Origin: Lethocerus indicus
Taxonomy: Eukaryota; Arthropoda; Insecta; Hemiptera; Belostomatidae
Direction of reading: 5' to 3'
Length of the DNA: 64,000 bases
Assembly: GCA_019843655.1 (NCBI GenBank)
Contig: JACDQD010000007.1
Coordinates: 27,618,816 to 27,682,815, forward strand
The notes under the pieces were generated by a model. The model did no database searches. It was not told where the DNA came from and saw only the letters and a list, made by a program, of their open reading frames with translations. Shown piece after piece: positions 45,135-56,399 of this stretch. The position numbers were made by a program, and so were the translations under genes. The first letter of the stretch is position 1; every line of letters starts with the position of its first letter.

Positions 45135-45351
45135 AACATACCCGATTTGTGGTCTACGAGGGGTTGGAATACAGTAGGTTTCTGGTGTTTCTGTCCCCTC
45201 TCGCTCCGGTTTGTTTTGCTAGACCGGTTTCGGCCGCACGCCGTCTTCAGTAGCGGTCAATTTCGGCCCTTTGGATGCTTTGGGGAGATCCCCACTGCCC
45301 AGTGTGTCACAGCCACTACCGGTCTAGCAAAAGACCGAAGAAAATATAGTA
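45135..45351 (-). mobile_element. Hairpin retroposon, 5'-truncated, with duplication
   Basis: Reverse tail at left (AACATACCCGATTTGTGG, then GGGGTTGGAATACAGTAGG). The first arm is complete to GCCGTCTTCAGTAGCGG. The other arm is reduced to CTACCGGTCTAGCAAAAGAC. Flanking repeats TGAGAAACTATAGTTT (45119-45134) and TGAAAAACTATATTTT (45352-45367), 14 of 16 identical. Confidence 0.85.
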
Positions 45352-45367
45352 TGAAAAACTATATTTT

Positions 45368-46140
45368 CTATTTAAAATTAATTTAAAATCGAGATTTCAA
45401 ACGGCAATTAATCTCCCGACAGTTAAATCCTCCGCGTATGCCGGCCCGCTGTACCTACGTGCCTTGCGGGTTTAGCATCGTGCATATTTAAGGCTGACGT
45501 TTCAACTCCGTGTCGCCTTATAAGTCTTACCCGATTCTATTTTTCTACAATTTTAAATGTTTAAAAAATATAATTATTACAGTTTTTGATAGTGACATCG
45601 GACAATTAATAATTTGTATTATTGTTTTATTAACGCGTATAACTTGGCGGTATATTGCGATTTTCTGATTCTCAACCCGCCAAATTCTGTGACTACGGCT
45701 TCTCGCCACCTTCAGTACTATTACAGTCAGTGCTGACAACACGCTTGGCAACGGCGTGTCCGGCCATAAATCACTGTGATTCACAGAGAAAGGGCCGTTC
45801 TGCGTTCATATACGGTGACAATTTAATTACCGGAATAATTGCAATTTCTCAATTCCTCGTATTACGCGTTGTCGCGACGATCTACGGGCAGGTAAAGTGC
45901 GCACGCCCCGAGCGTACGCAGCGTGAGGTATATATGTATATGTGTATTAGAGGGTGAGGAGGGGGCTGAATCTGGGTGGGAGGTGGCCTGGTTTACAATA
46001 TAGAAAGGTTAATCTGTGCGTGCGCAGGTGCGCGCGTACGTGAGTGCGCACGTGCGTCCGTGCGCGCCGTTTTGCGTCTGCCTTCGCCGGTACTGTGAGA
46101 ACTTTGTCCAGGTGCTACTGTTTATACTCTTGCCTCTTAC
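45368..46140. other. No recognisable gene; alternating purine-pyrimidine stretch
   Basis: Contains a hairpin-family scrap (CTTCTCGCCACCTTCAGTA at about 45699). At 46014-46068 it has GTGCGTGCGCAGGTGCGCGC-type alternating purine-pyrimidine sequence that can favour Z-DNA. No gene visible. Confidence 0.5.
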
Positions 46141-46141
46141 C

Positions 46142-46144
<3 letters not shown>

Positions 46145-46188
<44 letters not shown>

Positions 46189-46265
46189 CGCTTCCCCCCA
46201 GTATCACCCCCTTCCTACCATTCCTTCCTTATCCTTTTCCCCTCTCTCTCTCTCTCTTCCCCGTA
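46145..46265. repeat. (CT)n and CT-rich tract
   Basis: Pure (CT)n at 46145-46184, then CT/CCT-rich sequence to 46260. Overlapping Ser-Leu-Pro frames at 46016-46517 are artefacts of this tract. Confidence 0.95.
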
Positions 46266-46640
46266 TCCTATACCTGTATACCCGTGGGTGGAATTGCGTC
46301 CACGCACGCGCCCGACACGTACCAACGCACCGTTTATCCTCCTTCATCCCCCCGCTTTATCAACCCTTTAACTCATACACAGATTTTCGTTACCCTCTGG
46401 AATTACCCTACTGTAACTGACAAGTGCGCAGACGCTCCCCAACTTACGAGCAGTACAATTAATTTTTTCACCCATTTATCGTCACAACCGATAAGCGATA
46501 TCGATGATAACCGATAAATGATATGATGTAAACCCACTGGTTTACCCCATTTTCTAAATTTTCTCCCTCTATTTTTTCGCCATTTCCTTTTCACTCCGTT
46601 TTGGGCGATTCTGCGAATATAGTTGTATTTTTACACAAAC

Positions 46641-46723
46641 ACAGCAGTACAAGTGACAGTGATACAGTGCAGCGAGGGATGCCCCCAGTGCCGATAGTGA
46701 TTAACACCCGAAACCGGTCTAGT
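46641..46723. mobile_element. Hairpin retroposon, loop and partial arm
   Basis: GTACAAGTGACAGTGATACA, GTGCCGATAGTGATTAACAC, then CCGAAACCGGTCTAGTG. First arm and tail missing. Confidence 0.65.
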
Positions 46724-47127
46724 GATATTTTTGTACGCTGAGCGAGTTCTCGGACGGGCGGGATTCCCTAGATCTGTATCAAGGGTGGGGTTCGAAACAT
46801 AGTAGGTGGTCCAGTGGGGGTTATTTTCCCTTAATATTTTCGACTGTAATGTCTGGATTTTGTCTGTTCGGTGGACTTTTGAAGATTTATGAAACTATTC
46901 ACCGAAGTGTACCATTTACCGAAGTGTAGATTGCGCCGTGCTGGAATCGCGGGTGGACGCGGGATCGAGGCCTTTCCATTGAGATATTTAACTGTTATTG
47001 GCAGAGAAGTAATCACCAACTCTGGCCAGAGTTATCTACGATAGTAAACATGGACGTGTAGACAGTTTTAAAAAAAAACTCCCACTAAAAATACAGCCGA
47101 TTCTGCGATATCTGTGATGATGAAAAC
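46724..47127. other. No recognisable gene
   Basis: Unique-looking sequence. No frame of interest. Confidence 0.45.
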
Positions 47128-47144
47128 AATCTTCCTGCTAGTTT

Positions 47145-47378
47145 AACATACCTGTCTTGTGGTCTGCGAGGGGTTGAAATACCGTAGATTTGTGGCGTGT
47201 TTCTGTCTCCTCTCGCCGATTTGGTCTTTCGCCAGACCGGTTTCGGCAGCTTGCCGTCTTCAGTAGTCACTGTTGGCACTTTGGATGGCCCCCTGAAAAA
47301 CATGCAAAGTGCCGACAGTGACTAACACGGCGCTACTGTGTGTGAGTGGCCGAAACCGGTCTAGCAAAAGACCACTAG
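47145..47378 (-). mobile_element. Hairpin retroposon, 5'-truncated, with duplication
   Basis: Reverse tail at left (AACATACCTGTCTTGTGG, then GGGGTTGAAATACCGTAG). First arm complete; second arm cut after GTCTAGCAAAAGACC. Flanking repeats AATCTTCCTGCTAGTTT (47128-47144) and AATCTTCCCGCTGTTT (47379-47394), one substitution and one indel. Confidence 0.87.
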
Positions 47379-47639
47379 AATCTTCCCGCTGTTTCTATTT
47401 ATACCGCGAAGATTTGCGAAACGACTGGATGGCGAACGCGTTGTGCAAACTTTCTAAATGACTACGATTTATATGCTATTTTTTTCTGTTCGGGCCTGCG
47501 AACAGGTGTGGCTTAAAACGACTTCAAGTGCTTACCGATTTTCGCCGATGTGTTTTGAGATTTATAATTGGCTCGGATGGGGAACAAGGTTAACGCTGAC
47601 AAAAAAACACATAATGGCATAACGGCTAAGTAGCCGAAT

Positions 47640-48885
47640 CAAAATACTGTCCAAATCGGTTTTCTGGGTTAACATTTGGAGCGCGCAATTTGCATATCCC
47701 AATAACGGCCCGACTGTGAGAACGATGACGAGCGGCCGAAACCGGTCTAGAAAAATCATCGACGGAATATGACAAGAAGTCGTGTCATCTTGTGTTTTAT
47801 AGGTTAACATTTGGGCGTATGAATATCGCTCGGAGGATGGCGATAAGCCGAAACCGGTCTAGAAAAATCATCTATGGGACAGGAGATCGTGTCCAATTTC
47901 GTTTTCTAGGTTAAAATTTGGGGCGCTATTTGCTTATATGAATATCGGTTGTACGGCGAGAATGGCTGAAACCGGTCTAGAAAAATCATCGACGTGCCGG
48001 AAGATCACAAGAATCGTGTGCAATTTTATTCTCTTGCGTTCACATTTGCATATCTCCGTAACGGTCGTATGGTGAGAATTACGAGCGGCCGAAACCGGTC
48101 TAGAAAAATCATCGACGGAAAATGACAAGAATTATGTCGTCGTGTGTTTTATAGGTTAACATTTGGGAGTGTAAATATCGGTCGGGGGGATGGCGATAAG
48201 CCGAAACCGGTCTAGAAAATCATCGACAAGACAGGAGATCACAAGAATCATGTCCAATCTCGTTTTCTAGGTTAAAATTTGGGGCACTATTTGCGTATAT
48301 GAATATCGGTTGTACGTTGAGAATGGCTGAAACCGGTCTAGAAAAATCATCGACATGCCATAAGTTCACAAGAATCGTGTGCAATTTCATTCTCTTGATT
48401 CACATTCGGCACCCAATTTGCGTATCTCCGTAACGGTCGTATGGTGAGAATGACGAGCGGCCGAAACCGGTCTAGAAAAATCATCGACGAGACAGTAGAT
48501 CACAAGAACCGTGCCCAATTTCGTTTTCTATGTTAAAATTTGGTATATAAATATCAGTTACGTGGCGAGAATGACGGATACTGAGGACGGCGATAAGCGG
48601 AAACCGGTCTAGAAAAATCATAGACAAGCAGATCGAAAGAGCCGCGTACAATTTTGTTTTCTAGGTTAACGTTTGGGGCACATCTGGGTATATAAATATC
48701 GGTCGTACCGGTCTGGAAAAATCATCGAGAAGACAGAAGACGACAAGAATCGTGTCCAATTTCGTTTTCTAGGTTGAAATTTGGGGCGAAATTCGCATAT
48801 TGCCAAATCGTGACAACGACGAGCGTCCGAAACCGGTCTAGGAAAATGATTCGACAAACCGGAAGCTCACCTGAATCGTGACTTC
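47640..48885. repeat. Satellite array with trimeric higher-order repeat
   Basis: About ten monomers of 107-137 bp, nine of them carrying GAAACCGGTCTAG or a near variant (47738, 47850, 47968, 48091, 48203, 48329, 48463, about 48600, 48829) and one a shortened core at 48707. Shared words: TAGAAAAATCATCGAC, ATCACAAGAATCGTG, CAATTTCGTTTTCTAGGTTA, AAATTTGGGGC. Three monomer types alternate: A (GACGAGCGGCCG before the core), B (GATGGCGATAAGCCG) and C (GAGAATGGCTG), giving A-B-C-A-B-C-A-B with a 353-372 bp period. The core of type A is also that of the dispersed hairpin family. Confidence 0.9.
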
Positions 48886-49246
48886 TGCTCCATTTTACTT
48901 CATATATAATTGAAATGCTCTATTTGACCAAACTAGAGATAAGCATAAAACATTGTTGGCTCTGTCTGTTGGTGATGGCATTGTTGTGGAATGTTGTATG
49001 GTTGATTTATGGTTTTTTTTCCGAACCAAAATGCGGGATCCGGCCTCGATTCGGATCACTCAAATCGACGATGATCTCATTGAACAGACGCGCCCCATAA
49101 AGGTGGTTTCGGCTAGTTTAAATACAGGACAGAAAAAGGAAAAAAATATTCTGTATTCCCGTGCGAGAAAACCGGAAAAATATCGGAAAGCTATCTAGAT
49201 CGCTTTCCCTATTGAAAGTATTGTACTGCTAAGTACTGTAAGTAGT
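48886..49246. other. No recognisable gene
   Basis: Two overlapping plus-strand frames of 61-81 codons without recognisable content. Confidence 0.4.
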
Positions 49247-49519
49247 TCAGAATACCCGACTTGTGGCCGGCTAGGGGTTGGAATACCGTAGATTTGGTGC
49301 GTTTTGGCCTTTCGCCAGACCGGTTTCGGCCGCTCGCCGTCTTCAGTAGCGGTGTCGTTGGTCACTTCGCCACTCGTACTGTACCACCGACAGTGACAGT
49401 GCCGAAGTGAGGATGCCCAAAAAAACGCCCTAAACGACCGACACCGCGCTACTGAAGACGGCGAGCGGCCGAAACCGGTCTGGCGAAAGGCCGAACCGGC
49501 GAGAGGAGACAGAAACACA
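49247..49519 (-). mobile_element. Hairpin retroposon, near full length
   Basis: Reverse tail CAGAATACCCGACTTGTGG and GGGGTTGGAATACCGTAG at left. Both arms are complete: GCCAGACCGGTTTCGGCCGC and GCGGCCGAAACCGGTCTGGC. Right end at GAGACAGAAACAC. Possible degenerate duplication (GTAAGTAGTTCA left, GTAATTGTTGA right). Confidence 0.82.
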
Positions 49520-51011
49520 GGTAATTGTTGACACTGAAAAACGGCAAGTACAGTTTTTTTTTAGCAATCTAACAATTACAAATACGATGGAATCAATTAG
49601 TATAATGCCCATTTTTAAGTGTAATAACAATTTAAGCTTATTGGAGTATTGAAAATATTAAGTTTGCCATATTCATTGCTTACACCGATTTGTTTAACGA
49701 CATAAAAAAAACATAGTTATAACGAAGTATTTGCACGATTTGGAAGTTCTTTTCTCCTTAATCATTTCAAGTTTGCAGTTCAGGTAAAATTATTTTCTAC
49801 CAACCCTTCGGACAAATTACAAATACAATATTTATCATTAAATACACGTAGAATTTCTAGGCAATATACAAATATTGGGTTACAGTTTTGTATACGAAAT
49901 GTTCGCGTACAAATAAAGGAAAAGGTAATAATAATAAAAACTCACACAAGCATTGCACTTCGGTTAATTGCACTATTAAACGGTAGGTAATAGGCGCTTT
50001 ATCACCGTTTCGTGATAATGATTTCGATTTCAAACTCTCGTATAGGATTCATTTCTTTCGAATACTCGTTAAAACTTTGGCGATGTTTATAATTTTTTTG
50101 AAAAATTCGTCCGAGCTTTTTCTACCGCCTGATTTGGGGGTGAAAAAATGAAATTCTGGTAAGAAAATCGTGACAAAACAAAACGTGATAACGATATAGG
50201 CGTGACATTAATTTCTGAGCCTCGGCCGACTGACGCTAGGTGGCGGTAGTGGCCGGTTATGGAAACTGCTTTGGCCATCAGAACAGGAAATTATCTAATA
50301 AAATAATGGATAATTAGACGTAATAATTGACATTGGATGCGATGTCAAACGCCCCGTAACTGCAATTTCACGCGTTTACGTCGACTAATATTGGAGTTTA
50401 ATGAGCTCAAATAGCTTAGTACCGATTGTACGACGGGATGAATAGGTGTGCACTGTTCGCCGTCTTCAGTAGCAGCCTGTATACCTGAAGTGTATACTCG
50501 GCGTTTTCTCGGCATATCTCTTGGTAGAAAGCACAGACGTTAGCTTATATTACAGTCAATCTTAGTTCCCATCCAGATAAATAGTTATTCATATATAACT
50601 AAATTTAGTGCGGTTATTACTTGTACATTACAAGGACTTACGTACTCACTCAGGACTTATAACTTGCTTAGCTCACCGTTCTTGAACTTAGACAGTTTTT
50701 ATCTTCTGGACATTTGTCCCTTATAAAATAGTACAATAATTGTTAACTTATTACTATAATCACTTTATTATTACTAATGATCGGTTAATAATAATAAAAA
50801 AAGGTAATAACTCAATTGTAAAAGACTTCGTATTTGTAATTGTATAATTGCTCCGCGACAGTTCCGCGGTTGGCCCAGAGATGGCGCCACTTGCTTCGCC
50901 ACGAAATTTGAACTTTATTATTATGTAATAAGCTGTATCGGTTGAAAATTAAGGATTTTTTTTTTGTAATTTTACCCCAATTCAGTGCTGAACTGAAGAA
51001 ACATGTTTAAT
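49520..51011. other. No recognisable gene
   Basis: A+T-rich 1.5 kb with a scrap of the hairpin family at 50455-50475 (TCGCCGTCTTCAGTAGCAG). The minus frame at 50087-50278 has no recognised motif. Confidence 0.45.
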
Positions 51012-51104
51012 TCGCTACTGAAGACGGCGAGCGGCCGAAACCGGTCTAGCGAAAGACGAAAACCGTCGAGAGGAGACATGAACCGCAGGAAATCTACGGT
51101 AGGT
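51012..51104 (+). mobile_element. Hairpin retroposon, second arm only
   Basis: GCTACTGAAGACGGCGAGCG, GGCCGAAACCGGTCTAGCG, GAGAGGAGACATGAACCGCA, then GGAAATCTACGGTAGG. No loop, first arm or full tail. Confidence 0.75.
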
Positions 51105-51111
51105 AACTATA

Positions 51112-51184
51112 TCTTCTAGTTCCTGCTCTATCTTCAGTAGCATACTGTCAATAAAGGTGTACACCGGTACGCTATTAATTATAA
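51112..51184 (+). repeat. Dispersed repeat pair, copy 1
   Basis: GTTCCTGCTCTATCTTCAGT, then AGCATACTGTCAATAAAGG, TGTACACCGGTACGC and TATTAATTATAA. A close relative lies at 52217-52290. Both contain a TCAGTAGC word also found in the hairpin family, but otherwise differ from it. Confidence 0.7.
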
Positions 51185-51556
51185 TTTGATTTTCTTCATT
51201 TCATTCAATTCGAAATCAGTCTACAGGGCTCCGAAGAAACAATTTCCAGTTAACAATCGTGACTGGAGTCTTATTACCTTTATTATACACTTCGGCAGGG
51301 GCGTATCCTACTTAAAGACTAAAGAGGCGGACGGTAGCTCCCGTTTCGTCTTTGAAATTGGATCGATTTTTCAACGGGTTATAATTTGGTCCGTTTCGAG
51401 AATAGGAAAAAAAAAAAGGAAAAAGTATAACCGAACGGGCCATTAAGAGGAAGTCCTAAACACAATTTGAAAACGACCGTTGGCCCACGGTCGTAAATAA
51501 TTATTCTATTGAGCGCCCATTAGGCCGGCCGGAATGTGGTCCAAGATCTGTTTAAG

Positions 51557-51563
51557 ATATATA

Positions 51564-51628
<65 letters not shown>
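51557..51628. repeat. (TA)n microsatellite
   Basis: About 70 bp of TA dinucleotides. It is followed at once by GGAACCCGTTAATCC and AAAAATCCGGATAATAC, words like those of the 177-bp array at 41.6 kb, suggesting an end of a pogo/Tigger-like element beside the tract. Confidence 0.95.
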
Positions 51629-51630
<2 letters not shown>

Positions 51631-52216
51631 GAACCCGTTAATCCAAAAATCCGGATAATACAAAGTCGTAAAAAAAAATAGGAAAAGGGAAAGTAAAGAG
51701 ACAGTCGTAAAAAAAACGGCTTTACCTGACGAAATGACTTGCAAGTTGCCAGTGCAAGTTTTTCGATCAAATTTATCAATGCAAACGTACTTTATTATAA
51801 ACGTTAAATTTATCATAATTAATTCGACCCTCTACGGGCCCTTTTAACTTTCAGGTCGCATTTCAATTTATCGAGATTTTACCAAATAATTGTAGATTTT
51901 TTCGTGAGATGGCCCATACATCTTAATCCTATAATGTGGTCAAGACAACCAATATCAATTTTTTTTCTTTTGCATATATAAGTTTATAATTGCTGATTTT
52001 TCGTTCCCCCAATTTTTTTGGATTTAATAATAAAAATTGGGCCCACAGAGGGTTAAGGCAAATTTAAGTCTTACTCTCACAATGCCGTTTATGAAGTTGT
52101 TTGAAGTTGAACTCCTAAAATAATTAATTTCTAATAAATTAGGGGAAAATTTCCGCCGGAAAAACCAAAAAAATTCCCTGCAATACAAGAACAGATGAGT
52201 GGCAATGCTACATATT
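51629..52216. other. No recognisable gene; possible pogo-like end at left
   Basis: After the pogo-like words at 51630-51660, the sequence is A+T-rich with no interpretable frame. The minus frame at 52024-52311 has no recognised motif. Confidence 0.4.
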
Positions 52217-52290
52217 TTTGGTTCCTGCTTTATCGTCAGTAGCATACTGTTACTAAACGTGTACACTCGTATGCCATTAATTGTAAGTAG
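52217..52290 (+). repeat. Dispersed repeat pair, copy 2
   Basis: GTTCCTGCTTTATCGTCAGT, then AGCATACTGTTACTAAACG, TGTACACTCGTATGCC and ATTAATTGTAA. Matches 51112-51184 at most positions. Confidence 0.7.
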
Positions 52291-52310
52291 ATGATACTTT
52301 CTTCCCTTCA

Positions 52311-52615
52311 ACGTAGATTTCGTGCGTTTCCGTCTCCTCTCGCCGGTTCGGTCTTTCGCCAGACCGGTTTCGGCCGCTCGCCATCTTCAGTATCGCTGTG
52401 TTAGTCACTTTGGAAGTTTTCTGGGCATTATCAGACAGTGCAGTGCAATGTCACCGTCGCTCGTACAGTACGTGTGCCAAAGTGACAGACACCGCTACTG
52501 AAGATGGCGAGCAGCCGAAACTAGGTCTAGCAAAAGACCGAACCGGCGAGGAGAAAGAAACACACGAAATCAACGGCATTCCGACCACTCGCGGACCACA
52601 AAACAGTGTATTCTA
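52311..52615 (+). mobile_element. Hairpin retroposon, full length
   Basis: Plus-oriented. Starts at the 5' boundary ACGTAGATTTCGTGCGTTTC. First arm GCCAGACCGGTTTCGGCCGC, a divergent loop, a second arm with a small change (CGAAACTAGGTCTAGC), then ACGAAATCAACGGCATTCCG and a tail GACCACAAAACAGTGTATTC. I do not see a clear flanking duplication. Confidence 0.85.
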
Positions 52616-52740
52616 AACCTGAAAATTGTCACACAATTCCACTTTGTTGTTCAGTTATTCAGTTTCATTTAACGTCATTTAAATTCGCGACGTGTATATT
52701 TCTTTTGACAAATATCCCGAACAAAAAAAATTCAAATACT

Positions 52741-53050
52741 GTAGGTTCGTGATGTTTCTGTCACCTCTCGCTGGTTAGGTCTTTTGCTAGACCGGTTTCG
52801 GCCGCTCGCCATCTTCAGTAGCGCTGTGTCAGTCACTGTCAGCACTTTGGATGTTTTTGGGCATCCTCACTGCCCACTGTCACTTTCACATGTACTGTCC
52901 AAGTCCAAAGTGCCAGAAGTGACAAACACCGCTACTGAAGACGGCGAGCGGCCGAAACTAGTCTGGCAAAAGACCGAACCGGCGAGAGGAGACAGAAACA
53001 CGACGGACCTACGGTATTCCAACCCTTCGCAGACCACAAAACAGGTATAT
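52741..53050 (+). mobile_element. Hairpin retroposon, full length, with duplication
   Basis: Plus-oriented, about 310 bp: 5' boundary GTAGGTTCGTGATG, GCTAGACCGGTTTCGGCCGC, CATCTTCAGTAGCGC, loop around TTTCACATGTACTGTCC, second arm GCGGCCGAAACTAGTCTGGC, then CGACGGACCTACGG and the tail ending GACCACAAAACAGGTATAT. Flanked by CAAAAAAAATTCAAA (52722-52736) and CAAAAAAATTCAAA (53051-53064), differing by one A. Confidence 0.92.
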
Positions 53051-53064
53051 CAAAAAAATTCAAA

Positions 53065-53513
53065 CTTTACGGTCGAAAATATAACAGGCCCTGCTATGTT
53101 TCCGGCCTCACCCTACACCAGAGATCTTGAAGTCCCGTTTGTCGCTTACAAAACTTAATAAATGTCAATGGATTTGTCAATCGGACGTTGTCAACTGCGA
53201 GATTTCAATCAACCGGCGATTACCCCGACCAGCTGATCCTACGTCTGACCCGAGTCAAAGGGCTTTCCTGTCACGACCATAGTGGGCGTCGGCCGGTCTA
53301 GTTGTCGGGCGTGTACATATATAATGTGAAATGGAGGCGGACAACGCGAAACGATTTCCTGTTTCAGACAGTCAGTAGTCACCTGCAGCCGCTCCCAGTG
53401 GCCGCAATTGGACGGGTCTCTTTCAGGAGGGACAATTCGTGACAGAGCCGCGGGCGCCCTTGGACCTAGCCCTAAATTGCCCTTTCAGCAGTGCCATTTA
53501 ATAAGCAATAGAA
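53065..53513. other. No recognisable gene
   Basis: Unique-looking sequence between a hairpin copy and a (GA)n tract. No interpretable frame. Confidence 0.45.
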
Positions 53514-54186
<673 letters not shown>

Positions 54187-54493
54187 GTTTAACATGCCTG
54201 TTTTGTGGTCTGCGACGGGGAGGAATACCGTAGATTTCCTGTCTCTCTGTCTCCTCTCGCCGGTCTGGTCTTCCCCAGACCGGTTTCGCCAGTCTTCAGT
54301 AGCGGTGTGAGCAGCCGCTTTGGATGTTTTTTTTGGCCATCCTCCACTGACAGTGTCACTGTCACTTGTACTGAAGACGGCGAGAAGCCGAAACCGGTCT
54401 AGCAAAAGGTCAAACGAGCGAGAAGAGACAGAAACATCACGAACCTACAGTATTCGAACCCCTCGCAGACCACAAAACAGGTATATTAAACTA
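54187..54493 (+). mobile_element. Hairpin retroposon with tail sequence at both ends
   Basis: Left end GTTTAACATGCCTGTTTTG with GGAATACCGTAGATTTCC. Both arms are present (CCAGACCGGTTTCGCC and GAAGCCGAAACCGGTCTAGC). The right end is CATCACGAACCTACAGTATT, then GACCACAAAACAGGTATATT. This is the only clear copy in which the tail sequence is itself part of the inverted repeat, so the palindrome spans the whole element. The short flanking match AACTAGTT/AACTAATT is not decisive. Confidence 0.85.
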
Positions 54494-55649
54494 ATTATTT
54501 TATTAAAATTGGCATCTAAGGCAGAGGTCACCAGATATAATTGGACGTTATTAGAAGTTATATATACTGGATAAGATTACCTATATATTTCAATAAGGAT
54601 AGTGGCTTAAAGATATGATATTTTTAAAGGATTGGGGTAGAATATTGAAGGATTGAATGAAGGTATAAGGAAGAAATAGGAAGACAGATGGACATCCCTA
54701 GTAGCCCTCAGAATGGTACATAGATTGTTGTTCCTGGTATACACTTATCGGGATGAGCTCGGGACCTGGAGGACCAGGAAGAGAGGAGGAGGATTGGGAT
54801 CACGTGATGAGGTACCCAGCTCTAGGATGAGCCCAGAAGGGAGGTCCTGCGACAGCGCCGGGTGTAGGAACTCTCTTCCAGCCATTCGAGCGAATCGATC
54901 CAGAATGAAAGCTCACCGGGGGGACAGCATTGAGAGCAGAACTTTCACACATGCCGACCGGAAAAATTTTTTTTAAAAAATCCCGTTTAAAACGATACTG
55001 GGATTCCACTTGTTTCCGTAATCACAATTTGGATTCCGACAACATAAATCCGATATAAGCCGGGCGCGGGGTAAGGTCAAATTAATTCGAGGGCGTGTTC
55101 GCCGTGACCGACCAATGGCGAAGGGGGATGATTTTCAAGGAGGAAACCCTTTCATCCGGCTTTTTTCCACCCCATTCAATTCGATCTCATATCCGCGAAC
55201 CCCCCCCCGCCCCTAATCCCGCGCCCTCGAACGCGGGTCACACACACGCCAGTTCGACCCTCTAAGTCAAACTCGCCTTTCCCAAAGGCGTAGTCGCCTA
55301 TCAAAGGGAGTCTCTGTTGCCGCATTATAAGGGCTCGAATCGTTCGGGCCCCTCTGGGCTGAACCCCTAATTCCTAATATTATTATAAGGCGCATTCAAT
55401 CTCGTTAATCCAGTTTTTGATAGCCTGCAGCTCTAAAAATATTGTGCGGATGTTACGACATTCTTTTAAAAATACGAACAATAAAAACTTAAATCTGACG
55501 CCGGGAAACATAAGCCCGACAATCGCATTAAAATTGTATTACGTCGTATTCGTCAAATGTAGTCAACAAACGATCTGACTTGTACGTGACAGTGCCAAAT
55601 TAAAAATTTTTATGGAGGAATACAACAAAACCTATGGGTATAGACAGAA
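54494..55649. other. No recognisable gene
   Basis: 54700-54960 carries the CTAGGATGAGCCCAGAA word shared with about 21160, and an altered copy of the GCCGACCAGAATGG block of the 16-kb repeat. It could be an old unidentified element. Otherwise nothing. A hairpin-family scrap GTGCTACTGAAGATGGCCAG occurs at about 55651. Confidence 0.4.
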
Positions 55650-55867
55650 CGTGCTACTGAAGATGGCCAGCGAGAAAACCAAAATTGTTACCAAACCTGT
55701 TCCAATTGGAATGTTTAGTGCATAAATTATTGTAATAAATCATATAAAATTTAGTAGACTCTCGTGCGTCAGTACGGACAATAATGTTTGGCTGTTTTTT
55801 TATATCAATTTTTTTTATATCACGTCGTAACATTTGGACACGTCCCGTAAAATAATATAAATAATGA

Positions 55868-56186
55868 CGTAGGTTCGTGGTGTCTCCTCTCGCTGGTTTG
55901 GTCTTTTGCCGGAACGGTTTCGGCCACTCGCCATCTTCAGTAGCGGTGTTAGTCAGTTTTGCCACTTTTTGGATGTTTTTTTGGCGGGCATCCTCACTGC
56001 ACTGTGTCACCGCCACTTGTACCGTCACAATACAGTGCCAATAGTGACTGACACAGCGCTACTGAAGATGGCGAGCGGCCGAAACCGGCCTAGCTAAAGA
56101 CCAAACCGGCGAGAGAGGAGACAGAAACACCACACGAACCTACGGTATTCCGACCCCCCTCGCAGACCACAAAACTGGTATAACTA
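55868..56186 (+). mobile_element. Hairpin retroposon, full length, with duplication
   Basis: Plus-oriented. 5' boundary GACGTAGGTTCGTGG, first arm with a base change in the core (GCCGGAACGGTTTCGGCC), loop around CCGCCACTTGTACCGTC, second arm GAGCGGCCGAAACCGGCC, then ACGAACCTACGGTATTCCG and the tail GACCACAAAACTGGTATAAC. Flanked by ATAAATAATGA (55857-55867) and ATAAATAATAA (56187-56197). Confidence 0.88.
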
Positions 56187-56276
56187 ATAAATAATAAAGC
56201 TTTCAGGAAGCCGCGTTGCGAAAATCAAGTTCGAAAAACTGGAGCCAAATAGCCGTTTTCCTGTGACCCGAGGGAT

Positions 56277-56399
<123 letters not shown>

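Noticed and set aside
52784..53158. Recurrent peptides such as ATEDGERPKPVWQKTEPARGD seen in many frames across the window
   Set aside because: They are translations of the second arm of the hairpin retroposon (GCTACTGAAGATGGCGAGCG onward), not a protein family. The complementary arm gives the equally recurrent FARPVSAA and LAIFSS peptides.
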